In this document: one piece after another, positions 17,210-24,990 of the stretch | How the letters are laid out: every line of letters begins with the position of its first letter | Numbering within the stretch: position 1 is the first letter of the stretch | Assembly: GCF_011326725.1 (NCBI RefSeq) | Contig: NZ_JAANCO010000001.1 | Span: 124,001 to 188,000 of the forward strand | Direction of reading: 5' to 3' | Origin: Microbacterium excoecariae | GTDB taxonomy: Bacteria > Actinomycetota > Actinomycetes > Actinomycetales > Microbacteriaceae | DNA length: 64,000 nt | The notes under the pieces: generated by a model | Told to the model about the DNA's origin: nothing | The model's database searches: none | The model's input: the letters and a program-made list of their open reading frames with translations, nothing else | Program-made: the position numbers and the translations under genes

Positions 17210-18349
17210 ATGCCCATTCGCGTTGCCGTCGTCGGCACCGGAGCCATCTCCCGCGGCCAGCACCTGCCGAGCCTCGCGGCCCTCGGCGACCGCGTCGAGG
17301 TCGTCGCCGTCTGCGACGTCAACGCCGACGCGGCCCGCGCCGCCGCCGCCGAGTTCGGCATCCCCGCGTGGTACTCCGACCTCGACGCGCTGCTCGCCGC
17401 CGAGTCCCCGCAGTTCGTGACGCTCGCCACCCCGCCCGTCGCGCACCGCGACGCCGCGATCGCCGCCCTGCGCGCGGGCGCGTGGGTGCTGTCCGAGAAG
17501 CCGCCGACGCTCTCGCTCGCCGACTACGACGCGATCGCCGAGCACGAGGGCGAAGACGGCCCGTTCGCCTCCTACGTCTTTCAGCACCGCTTCGGATCCG
17601 CCGCCGTGCGCCTGCGCGAACTCATCGCCGACGGATCCCTGGGGCGCCCCCTCGTGGCCCGCTGCGACACGCTCTGGTACCGGGATCCGGCCTACTTCGC
17701 GGTGCCGTGGCGCGGGAAGTGGGCGACCGAGGGCGGCGGCCCGACGATGGGGCACGGGATCCACCAGGTCGACATGCTCCTCTCGCTCCTCGGCGAGTGG
17801 ACCGACGTCTCGGCCGTGATGTCGACGCTCGCCCGCGAGACCGACACGGAGGACGTGTCGATGGCGAGCGTGCGCTTCGCCTCGGGCGCGATGTGCTCGA
17901 TCACCAACAGCCTGCTGTCGCCCCGCGAGACGAGCGCCGTCCGCATCGACTTCGAGCGCGCGACGGTCGAGGTCGAGCACCTCTACGGCTACGACAACGC
18001 GCACTGGCGGTGGACCCCGGCCCCCGGCGTCCCGGCGGAGGAGGCCGCGTCGTGGGCGCCGCGCGAGAACGTCGCGAGCGACTCGCACGCCCCGCAGTTC
18101 GCGCAGGTGATCGCGGCGATGGAGCGCGGCGAGCGCCCCGTCGCGAGCGGCGACGACGGCCGCCGGATCATGGAGCTCGCCGCCGGCATGTACAAGTCGG
18201 CGCTCGAGGGCCGCTCGGTGGGTCGCGAGGAGCTCGTGCCCGGCGACCCGTTCTACGGATCCATGGCCGGATCCGATCCCGCCGACGCGACCGCACGGAT
18301 CCACGCTGGCACGATCCGCTCCGCACGCCCCGAGGCCGCGCGTGTCTGA
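17210..18349 (+). CDS. Gfo/Idh/MocA-family sugar oxidoreductase
   Basis: NAD(P)-dependent dehydrogenase of 379 residues, probably acting on a sugar or glycoside. The Rossmann start IRVAVVGTGAISRGQHLPSL, the conserved EKPP motif (VLSEKPPTLS) and the C-terminal beta-sheet domain with GGGPTMGHGIHQVDML (active-site His/Asp) are all present. AAAGGAG lies five bases before the ATG. It overlaps the following DUF6807 gene by 8 bp, a pairing I have seen as typical for this family. A LacI-type operator lies in its promoter. Confidence 0.92.
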   Translation: MPIRVAVVGTGAISRGQHLPSLAALGDRVEVVAVCDVNADAARAAAAEFGIPAWYSDLDALLAAESPQFVTLATPPVAHRDAAIAALRAGAWVLSEKPPTLSLADYDAIAEHEGEDGPFASYVFQHRFGSAAVRLRELIADGSLGRPLVARCDTLWYRDPAYFAVPWRGKWATEGGGPTMGHGIHQVDMLLSLLGEWTDVSAVMSTLARETDTEDVSMASVRFASGAMCSITNSLLSPRETSAVRIDFERATVEVEHLYGYDNAHWRWTPAPGVPAEEAASWAPRENVASDSHAPQFAQVIAAMERGERPVASGDDGRRIMELAAGMYKSALEGRSVGREELVPGDPFYGSMAGSDPADATARIHAGTIRSARPEAARV

Positions 18350-19256
18350 GGTTCGCGTCGCCCAGGAGGACCGCGACCTCGCCGTCAACGCCGCGGGGGT
18401 GGAGATCGCGCGCTACGTCTTCTCCGACGACGCGCCGGTCTTCGAGGGCCCCAAGCCGTTCCTCCACCCACTGCGCACCCTGTCGGGCGCGACCGTGACC
18501 GGTTACCGCCCGTGGGATCACCGCTGGCACAAGGGCCTGCAGATGACGCTGACCGACGTGTCGGGGCAGAACTTCTGGGGCGGCAATACGTACGTGCACG
18601 GCGAGGGATACGTGCCGCTCGACAACGTCGGGCGGATCCGTCACGACCAGTTCACGAGCGTGCAGGGCGGATCCGAGGCCACCGTCGCCGAGGAGCTCAC
18701 CTGGATCACGCAGGCGGGCGAGCCGTGGCTGGCCGAGCACCGGACGCACCGGTTCCACGGCGTCGATACCGACCGCGGGATCTGGGCCCTCGACATCACC
18801 TCGAGCCTCACCTCGATCGCGGGTCACGACCTCGTGCTCGGCAGCCCCACGACGCTCGGTCGCGAGAACGCGGGGTACTCCGGGCTGTTCCTGCGGCTCG
18901 CGCGCTCGTTCACCTCGGGCGCCGTGACGACGCCCGCGCACGAGGGGCTCGTGGGATCCGCCGCCGACGTGGTGATGGGATCCGCCGAGCCGTGGCTCGC
19001 GCTGTCGGGGCAGCTGGACGAGGTCGACGGCGGGGCGACGATCCTGGCGTTTGCGGGCGCCAGCTCGGCCGAGCCGCCCGTGCGCTGGTTCGTGCGCTCG
19101 GAGCCGTTCCCCGTGCTCGCGCCGTCGCCGACGTTCGACGAGGCCGTCACCCTGGCGCCGGGCGAACGGCTCGACCTCGCGCACCGCTTCGTCGTCGCCG
19201 ACGGAGCCCTCTCCCCCGGCGAGATCGCGGCCCTCGCGGCCGAGACCGCCCCCTGA
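18342..19256 (+). CDS. DUF6807 (PmoA-like) family protein
   Basis: Protein of 304 residues belonging to the DUF6807/PmoA family, of unknown biochemical role. Recognisable conserved stretches are GYRPWDHRWHKGLQM near residue 52 and GQNFWGGNTYV. No signal peptide or membrane helix is seen. The GTG start lies inside the end of the oxidoreductase gene (8-bp overlap), so the two are translationally coupled and probably act in one step, for example handling an oxidised sugar. Followed by a family B repeat. Confidence 0.8.
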   Translation: MSEVRVAQEDRDLAVNAAGVEIARYVFSDDAPVFEGPKPFLHPLRTLSGATVTGYRPWDHRWHKGLQMTLTDVSGQNFWGGNTYVHGEGYVPLDNVGRIRHDQFTSVQGGSEATVAEELTWITQAGEPWLAEHRTHRFHGVDTDRGIWALDITSSLTSIAGHDLVLGSPTTLGRENAGYSGLFLRLARSFTSGAVTTPAHEGLVGSAADVVMGSAEPWLALSGQLDEVDGGATILAFAGASSAEPPVRWFVRSEPFPVLAPSPTFDEAVTLAPGERLDLAHRFVVADGALSPGEIAALAAETAP

Positions 19257-19325
19257 TCCGGGCGGCGCGCGCGTGGGTGGGTCCGCGGCGCGCCGCCTGC
19301 CTCGTGCGACCACAGGCCCTTCTCG

Positions 19326-19411
19326 CAACACAACGCAGTCAATTTCGACCCCGCCGATGCAACCACGCGGATCCGGGGACACCGACCCGAAAAATTGACG
19401 GCGTTGTGTTG
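19326..19411. repeat. Family B repeat, copy 2
   Basis: An 86-bp element: CAACACAACGCAGTCAATTT at the left, and a right end whose reverse complement differs by one base (GACGGCG instead of GACTGCG). The core contains GCGGATCCGG. It lies 70 bp after the DUF6807 stop and before the promoter of the first binding protein. Confidence 0.9.
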
Positions 19412-19470
19412 GCCGCCCGCGACCGACACGCCGCGCGCGGCCGCGCCCCGAGTGGATCTCCCCCGCGCAC

Positions 19471-19518
19471 TTGTGAAACGTTTAGGGATGCAATATTGTG
19501 CCTCGGGAAGCGCTTTCC
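19471..19518 (+). promoter_or_regulatory. Promoter and two operators of binding protein 1
   Basis: A sigma-70-type promoter: -35 TTGTGA (19471-19476), 17-base spacer, -10 TATTGT (19494-19499). Two LacI-type sites frame it. TGAAACGTTTAG (19474-19485) overlaps the -35 box, and GGGAAGCGCTTTCC (19505-19518) covers the expected start of transcription. The second promoter at 20914 has the same arrangement. Confidence 0.75.
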
Positions 19519-19574
19519 AACGTCCCGGGAGGCGCGGCATTCCTTCGCAACGAAGCACTAAGGAGCACCAAGCA

Positions 19575-20855
19575 ATGACGCGACGCATGAGGCGCATCCT
19601 CACCATCACCGCCGGCATCGGCATCGGCTCCCTCGCCCTCGCCGGCTGCTCCGGCGACGCGGGCGGCGGCGAGTACGACCCCGAGGCCGAGGTCGAACTC
19701 ACCTTCACGTGGTGGGGTAACGACGACCGCGCGCAGCGGTACCAGGACCTCATCGACTCCTTCAACGAGGAGTACCCGAACATCACCATCAACGGCTCGT
19801 TCAGCGACTTCCCCGCCTACTGGGAGAAGCGCCAGACCGAGGCGGCCGGCGGCGGCCTGCCCGACGTGTGGCAGTTCTCCGACACCTACCTGCGCCAGTA
19901 CGCCGAGAACGGCCTGCTCGCCGACCTCGGCGAGTACGGCGACTACGTGGCGACCGACGCCATCGACGAGGGCCTGCTCGGCACCGGCCAGCTCGAGGGC
20001 GCGCAGTACTCGCTGCCCCTCGGCTACAGCACCTGGTCGGTCTTCCTGAACGACGACATCCTCGCCGAGTACGACATCGAGCCCTACGCGGGCGGCACCA
20101 CCTACGAGGAGTACTCGGAGTGGATGGCGTCCGTGACGGAGGCCACCGACGGCGAGGTCTACGGCGGCACTGACTACACGCAGCGGATCCAGAACTTCGA
20201 GATGGTCCTGCGCGCCGCGGACGGCAACCTCTTCACGGAGGAGGGCGAGCTCGGCTTCACGGAGGACGACCTCCGCGCATTCTGGGAGGGCGGATCCGCG
20301 GATCGCGACGGCGTCGTCGTCCCGCAGCAGAGCCTCGAGGAGATCAACCCGGTCTCGGGCTTCGGCGCCAACCTCACGGCGAGCGAGGCCAGCTGGAGCA
20401 ACTTCATCGCGAGCTACCTCGGCGACTCCGGCGCCGAGAGCATCTCGATCATCGCTCCGCCGACGGCCGAGGTCGGTTCGCAGGACCTGTACCGCCAGGC
20501 CGGCCTGCAGATGGCCGTTTCCTCGTCGAGCGAGCACCCCGAGGCCGCCGCGATCTTCCTCGACTACGTCGTGAACAGCCCCGAGGCAGGCGCCGTCTTC
20601 GGAACGTCGCTCGGCTTCCCCGCGTCGCAGACGAAGCTCGACGGCGCAACGCTCGAGGGCCCCGACCAGCAGGTCGCGGACTTCCTCACCTCGGTCGAGG
20701 ACCGCATCGGCGACGCCCCGCCCGCCCCGGTGGTCGGCTACGGCTCGCTGGAGCAGAAGTTCTGGGACCTGGGCAAGGAGCTCGGGCTCGGCACGCTGAG
20801 CGTCGACGAGGCCGTCGAGCAGTTCTTCAGCGAGGCCGACGTTCTCCTCGGCTGA
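19575..20855 (+). CDS. Sugar ABC transporter substrate-binding lipoprotein 1
   Basis: Extracellular family 1-type solute-binding lipoprotein, 426 residues. The signal peptide ends in lipobox LALAGCSG, giving a lipidated Cys near residue 24. The mature protein keeps the paralogous core shared with the protein encoded at 21022, including EEYPNITIN and AYWEKRQTEAAGGGLPDV. GGAG lies about ten bases before the ATG. It is a separate transcription unit with its own promoter, followed by a hairpin. Likely a second specificity for the downstream permeases. An in-frame extension upstream lacks signals. Confidence 0.92.
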   Translation: MTRRMRRILTITAGIGIGSLALAGCSGDAGGGEYDPEAEVELTFTWWGNDDRAQRYQDLIDSFNEEYPNITINGSFSDFPAYWEKRQTEAAGGGLPDVWQFSDTYLRQYAENGLLADLGEYGDYVATDAIDEGLLGTGQLEGAQYSLPLGYSTWSVFLNDDILAEYDIEPYAGGTTYEEYSEWMASVTEATDGEVYGGTDYTQRIQNFEMVLRAADGNLFTEEGELGFTEDDLRAFWEGGSADRDGVVVPQQSLEEINPVSGFGANLTASEASWSNFIASYLGDSGAESISIIAPPTAEVGSQDLYRQAGLQMAVSSSSEHPEAAAIFLDYVVNSPEAGAVFGTSLGFPASQTKLDGATLEGPDQQVADFLTSVEDRIGDAPPAPVVGYGSLEQKFWDLGKELGLGTLSVDEAVEQFFSEADVLLG

Positions 20856-20859
20856 CGTC

Positions 20860-20902
20860 ATCCGGCCCCGCGTCACGATCAGGCAACGGCGCGGGGCCGG
20901 AT
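20860..20902 (+). terminator. Stem-loop after binding protein 1
   Basis: ATCCGGCCCCGCG (20860-20872) pairs perfectly with CGCGGGGCCGGAT (20890-20902) across a 17-base loop, four bases after the stop codon. There is no T-run, so it may be a Rho-linked or mRNA-stabilising hairpin rather than a classical terminator. Confidence 0.6.
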
Positions 20903-20913
20903 CCGTCACCCTC

Positions 20914-20962
20914 TTGTGAATCGTTTCGCGTTCGCCCTAAGATCACCGGCAAGCGCTTTCCC
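20914..20962 (+). promoter_or_regulatory. Promoter and two operators of the sugar-uptake/galactosidase operon
   Basis: -35 TTGTGA (20914-20919), 18-base spacer, -10 TAAGAT (20938-20943). TGAATCGTTTCG (20917-20928) overlaps the -35 box and GGCAAGCGCTTTCCC (20948-20962) lies at the expected start of transcription. Same double-operator arrangement as the promoter at 19471. Confidence 0.75.
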
Positions 20963-21021
20963 TTGCGCCGCCCGAGTCACCGTAGACCGGGCCTGAACGA
21001 TGACGTTCTGAGAGGACACCG

Positions 21022-22317
21022 ATGTTCCGCACAACCACTCTGTTCGCCGCCGCGGCCGTCACGGTCGCGGGCGGCCTCGTGCTCACCAGCTGCTCCAGCG
21101 GGTCGGGCGGGGGCGACGGCTTCGACCCCGAGGAGGAGATCACCTTGACCTTTACCTTCTGGGGCAACGACGTGCGCGCCGACCTGTACGACCAGGCGTT
21201 CGACGCCTTCACCGAGGAATACCCGAACATCACGATCAACAGCTCGTTCCTGGACTTCCCCGCCTACTGGGAGAAGCGCCAGACCGAGGCCGCGGGCGGC
21301 GGGCTGCCCGACGTGATGCAGTTCGACTACTCCTACCTGCGCCAGTACGCCGAGAACGGCCTCCTGCTCGACCTCGCCCCCTACGTCGGCGAGGAGATCG
21401 ACGATTCCGCCCTCTCCGAAGAGATCCTCGCGATCGGCGAGGTCGCGGGCGGCAACTACGGCATCACGACATCGACCAACGCGTGGGGCCTGTTCAGCAA
21501 CCCGAAGCTCCTCGACACGGTCGGTGTGGAGGACTTCGCCGGCGGCACCTACGACGAATACACGCAGTGGATCGCCGACGCGACCGCCACGGCGCACGAG
21601 AACGGCCACGAGGTCTGGGGCGCGAGCGACTGGACGGGCCGGATCCAGCTCTTCGAGCTCCAGCAGCGCGCGATGGGCGAGGACCTGTTCACGGAGGACG
21701 GCGAGCCGAACTTCACCGAGGACGACCTGCGGGCGTTCTGGGAGCAGGGATCCGCGATCCGCGAGGAGGGTGCCTTCCCGGCGGCCAAGGCGGAGGAGGT
21801 GTACCCCCTCGGCGGATTCGACACGGCGCAGGTGCTCAGCGAGGGCACCTGGGACAACTTCGGCGCCGGCTACCTCGGCAACCTCGGCGGGGACTACACG
21901 GAGCTCACGCTCCAGGCGCCGCCGATCGTCGAGGAGGGCGCGCAGGACCTCTACCTGAAGCCCTCCATGCTCCACTCGGTCGCCGCGACGACCGACCACC
22001 CCGAGGCGTCCGCGCTCCTCGTCGACTTCCTCGTGAACTCGCCCGAGTCGGGCGAGATCTTCGGCACGAACCGCGGCCTGCCGGCCTCGGACACGGCCCT
22101 CGAGGCCGCCGAGCTCGACGAGCTCAGCCAGCAGGTGCGCGACTACGAGGCCTCGATCGCGGATCGCCTCGGCGACGCCCCGCCCGTGCCGATCGTCGGC
22201 TACGGCACCCTCGAGGAGAAGTTCCGCCAGCTGGGCCAGGAGCTCGGCTACGGCACCGTCACGGTCGACGAGGCCGTCGACCAGTTCTTCTCCGAGATGG
22301 ACGTCATCCTCAACTGA
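21022..22317 (+). CDS. Sugar ABC transporter substrate-binding lipoprotein 2
   Basis: Paralogue of the preceding binding protein, 431 residues, with lipobox LVLTSCSS near residue 19. It shares long blocks with it, such as EEYPNITIN, AYWEKRQTEAAGGGLPDV, YLRQYAENGLL, and C-terminal VDEAV(E/D)QFFSE, but differs in the central ligand-facing regions. It captures an oligosaccharide outside the membrane and delivers it to the two permeases encoded next. First gene of an operon running to 30936. Similar Bacillus proteins (YesO class) bind rhamnogalacturonan oligosaccharides; that specificity is inferred from context. Confidence 0.93.
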   Translation: MFRTTTLFAAAAVTVAGGLVLTSCSSGSGGGDGFDPEEEITLTFTFWGNDVRADLYDQAFDAFTEEYPNITINSSFLDFPAYWEKRQTEAAGGGLPDVMQFDYSYLRQYAENGLLLDLAPYVGEEIDDSALSEEILAIGEVAGGNYGITTSTNAWGLFSNPKLLDTVGVEDFAGGTYDEYTQWIADATATAHENGHEVWGASDWTGRIQLFELQQRAMGEDLFTEDGEPNFTEDDLRAFWEQGSAIREEGAFPAAKAEEVYPLGGFDTAQVLSEGTWDNFGAGYLGNLGGDYTELTLQAPPIVEEGAQDLYLKPSMLHSVAATTDHPEASALLVDFLVNSPESGEIFGTNRGLPASDTALEAAELDELSQQVRDYEASIADRLGDAPPVPIVGYGTLEEKFRQLGQELGYGTVTVDEAVDQFFSEMDVILN

Positions 22318-22326
22318 GTACACCCC

Positions 22327-22356
22327 GGTGGGCGGGGCGACGCCGCCCCGCCCACC
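22327..22356 (+). other. Intra-operon stem-loop
   Basis: GGTGGGCGGGGCG (22327-22339) pairs perfectly with CGCCCCGCCCACC (22344-22356) over a four-base loop, between the binding-protein stop and the first permease. No T-run follows. This position is typical of hairpins that protect the binding-protein mRNA and lower permease expression. Confidence 0.7.
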
Positions 22357-22375
22357 ACCCACCGATCGGGAGATC

Positions 22376-23359
22376 ATGTCAACGACAACAACGAGAGCCG
22401 TCGTCACGGCGAACAGGGCGGGGCTGAAGCCACCGCGACAGCGGCGCACCGCGACGCCCGCGCAGCGCCGCCGGAATCTCCGCGAGACCCTCGCCGGATA
22501 CGCGTTCCTCACCCCGTGGATGATCGGGTTCCTCGGCCTCACGGTCGGCCCGATGGCGTACTCGCTGTACCTCTCGTTCACGTCGTACAACCTCTTCACC
22601 GCGCCCGAATGGGTCGGGTTCGAGAACTACATCCGCCTGTTCACGGACGATCCGCAGTTCATCCAGTCGGCGCAGATCACGCTCGTCTACGTCCTCGTGG
22701 GCACCCCGATCAAGCTCGCCGCGGCGCTCGCGATCGCGCTGCTGCTGAACTACCGCGACCGCGGCGCCGCGTTCTTCCGGTCCGCGTTCTACGCCCCCTC
22801 GCTCATCGGCGCCTCGGTCTCGGTGGCGATCGTGTGGCGCGCGATGTTCAACACGGACGGCCCCGTCGACACGGCCCTGTCGGCGATCGGCATCAACCTC
22901 GGCGGGTGGATCGGCAACGTCAACCTCGTCGTGCCGATGATGATCCTCCTCGCCGTGTGGCAGTTCGGCGCCACGATGGTCATCTTCCTCGCGGGCCTCA
23001 AGCAGGTCCCGAAGGAGCTCTACGAGGCAGCCGAGGTCGACGGCGCGGGCCCCGTGCGCCGCTTCAAGGCCGTCACGCTGCCGATGCTCTCGCCGGTGAT
23101 CTTCTTCAACCTGCTCATCGAGCTCATCGGCGCATTCCAGGTGTTCGCCTCGGCCTACATCATCTCGAACGGCACCGGCGGCCCCGCCGGCATGACGAAC
23201 TTCATCACCCTGTACCTCTACAAGCGCGGATTCACGGACACCCAGATGGGCTACGCGAGCGCCATCGCCTGGGTCGTGATGATTGCCGTCGCCATCATCG
23301 CCGTGATCCTGTTCCGCACCCAGAAGAACTGGGTCCACTACTCGGGAGACGACCGATGA
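22376..23359 (+). CDS. Sugar ABC transporter permease, MalF/UgpA type
   Basis: Inner-membrane permease of 327 residues with six membrane segments and the cytoplasmic EAA loop (YEAAEVDGAGPVRRFKAVTLPML) that contacts the ATPase. A basic N-terminal tail precedes the first helix. It overlaps the next permease gene by four bases (ATGA). The ATG at 22376 follows GGGAG. No ATPase gene is encoded in the operon; a shared MsiK-type ATPase elsewhere is the usual actinobacterial solution. Confidence 0.94.
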   Translation: MSTTTTRAVVTANRAGLKPPRQRRTATPAQRRRNLRETLAGYAFLTPWMIGFLGLTVGPMAYSLYLSFTSYNLFTAPEWVGFENYIRLFTDDPQFIQSAQITLVYVLVGTPIKLAAALAIALLLNYRDRGAAFFRSAFYAPSLIGASVSVAIVWRAMFNTDGPVDTALSAIGINLGGWIGNVNLVVPMMILLAVWQFGATMVIFLAGLKQVPKELYEAAEVDGAGPVRRFKAVTLPMLSPVIFFNLLIELIGAFQVFASAYIISNGTGGPAGMTNFITLYLYKRGFTDTQMGYASAIAWVVMIAVAIIAVILFRTQKNWVHYSGDDR

Positions 23360-24246
23360 CCGCCACTGCCCTCGTCACGACCGGCAAGCCCGCCCCGCGA
23401 CGCCGCATGACCCGTCGCGCCTGGCAGACGGTGGTCTGGTTCGTCGTTCTCCTCGCGATCACCGCGGTGGTGATCTACCCGCTGATCTGGCTGTTCGCCT
23501 CCACGTTCAAGCCCAACGCCGAGTTCGGCCAGAACCAGGGGCTCATTCCCTGGGAGCCGACCCTCTCGAACTACGCGACCGTGTCGGAGGGCATCGGCGG
23601 CGTCCCCATGTGGCGGTTCTTCATGAACTCGACGATCCTCGCCGTGTCGGCGGTGGTCGGCACGCTGCTGTCGAGCTCGCTCGCGGCGTACGCGTTCGCC
23701 CGCGTGAAGTTCAAGGGCCTCGGCATCTTCTTCGCCGCCATGATCGGCACGCTGCTGCTGCCCGTGCACGTCGTGATCATCCCCCAGTACATCTGGTTCA
23801 ACAAGCTCGGCTTCGTCGACACGTTCGTGCCGCTGATCCTCCCGAAGTTCCTCGCGACCGAGGCATTCTTCGTGTTCCTCATGGTGCAGTTCATCCGCAA
23901 CCTGCCGCGCGACATGGACGAGGCCGCGCGCATCGACGGCGCCGGCCACCTGCGGATCTTCTGGTCGATCACGCTGCCGCTCATCAAGCCCGCCCTCATC
24001 ACGAGCGCGATCTTCACGTTCATCTGGACCTGGAACGACTTCCTCGCGCCGCTGCTGTACCTCAACAGCCCGGAGAACTACCCGCTCCCGATCGCGCTGC
24101 GGCTGTACAACGACCAGACCTCGACGAGCGACTACGGCGCGACCGTGACGGCCTCGTTCGTGGCCCTGATCCCCGTGCTGCTGTTCTTCATCGTGTTCCA
24201 GCGGTTCCTCGTCAACGGCGTCGCGACCCAGGGCCTGAAGGGCTGA
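23356..24246 (+). CDS. Sugar ABC transporter permease, MalG/UgpE type
   Basis: Second permease of the importer, 296 residues, six membrane segments, with the EAA motif in MDEAARIDGAGHLRIFWSIT. It starts inside the stop of the first permease and ends in a TGATG overlap with the YesL-like gene, so the three are translated as a block. Corresponds in position and class to YesQ of Bacillus. Confidence 0.94.
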   Translation: MTATALVTTGKPAPRRRMTRRAWQTVVWFVVLLAITAVVIYPLIWLFASTFKPNAEFGQNQGLIPWEPTLSNYATVSEGIGGVPMWRFFMNSTILAVSAVVGTLLSSSLAAYAFARVKFKGLGIFFAAMIGTLLLPVHVVIIPQYIWFNKLGFVDTFVPLILPKFLATEAFFVFLMVQFIRNLPRDMDEAARIDGAGHLRIFWSITLPLIKPALITSAIFTFIWTWNDFLAPLLYLNSPENYPLPIALRLYNDQTSTSDYGATVTASFVALIPVLLFFIVFQRFLVNGVATQGLKG

Positions 24247-24896
24247 TGGCGATGGGGAAGGCCGAGCGCGAGGCGCGCCGCATCGCCCGGTCGGGCAGCG
24301 GCCCGACCAACGCCGAGCCCGGGGCGAACCCCGGCGCCTCGGGGGCGTTCGCGCTGCTCGGCGAGGTGCTGCTCGTCGGCATCATCGTCACGTTCCTCGG
24401 CCTCCCCCTCGTCACCCTCCCCGCCGCGCTGGCCGCGGGGATCCGGCACCTCCGCCGCTTCGCGCGGGCCGACGGATCCCCCTACCGGGCGCTCTGGCGC
24501 GACTTTCTTCGCGCGCTCCCCGCGGGCCTCGCGGTCGGCGCGGGCGCCGTCGTGCTGGCCGGCGTGCTCGCGCTCGACATCGTGCTCGCCGGATCCGGGG
24601 CGCTCCCGGGCGGCGGGTTGATCGCGACGGCCGGCTGGGTCGTCGCCGCCCTCGCGGGCGGGGCGCTCGTCCTCGCCGCCGGGCTGTGGTCGCCCGATCT
24701 GGGGTGGGCGGGCGCGCTGCGCGCGCTCCCGACCGCCGTCGGCGCGGATCCGGCCGGTGCCGCGTATCACGCGATCGCGGCGGCCTTCGTCGCCCTCGCC
24801 GGCTGGATGCTCGTGCCCCTCGTCGTGCCCGCCATCGGGTGCGCGACCCTTGCGGCCGCGGCCGTCCCCCAGCGCCCCCGCCGCCGCACCCCCTAA
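24246..24896 (+). CDS. YesL-like (DUF624) membrane protein
   Basis: Hydrophobic protein of 216 residues with a basic N terminus and about five membrane segments, beginning FALLGEVLLVGIIVTFLGLP. The DUF624/YesL family is regularly encoded beside sugar ABC importers and is thought to be an accessory, but its function is unproven. The ATG at 24246 overlaps the permease stop; another in-frame ATG is two codons later. Family assignment rests on topology, size and operon position. Confidence 0.75.
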   Translation: MAMGKAEREARRIARSGSGPTNAEPGANPGASGAFALLGEVLLVGIIVTFLGLPLVTLPAALAAGIRHLRRFARADGSPYRALWRDFLRALPAGLAVGAGAVVLAGVLALDIVLAGSGALPGGGLIATAGWVVAALAGGALVLAAGLWSPDLGWAGALRALPTAVGADPAGAAYHAIAAAFVALAGWMLVPLVVPAIGCATLAAAAVPQRPRRRTP

Positions 24897-24901
24897 CCCC
24901 C

Positions 24902-24968
24902 TAAGTCCACATTTCTCCGACATTTCTATGCGTGAGACGCGTAGAAATGTCGGAGAAATGTGGACTTA
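24902..24968. repeat. Family A intergenic palindrome, copy 4 (variant core)
   Basis: A 67-bp inverted repeat: 27-base perfect arms beginning TAAGTCCACATTTCTCCG, around a 13-base tip that itself can pair (GCGT/ACGC). The outer 17 bases match the other family A copies, but the inner arm (ACATTTCTA) is unrelated. It lies between the YesL-like and GH42 genes inside an operon, 22 bp before the GTG start. Confidence 0.93.
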
Positions 24969-24990
24969 CTGAACCTCTCAGGAGACACAC

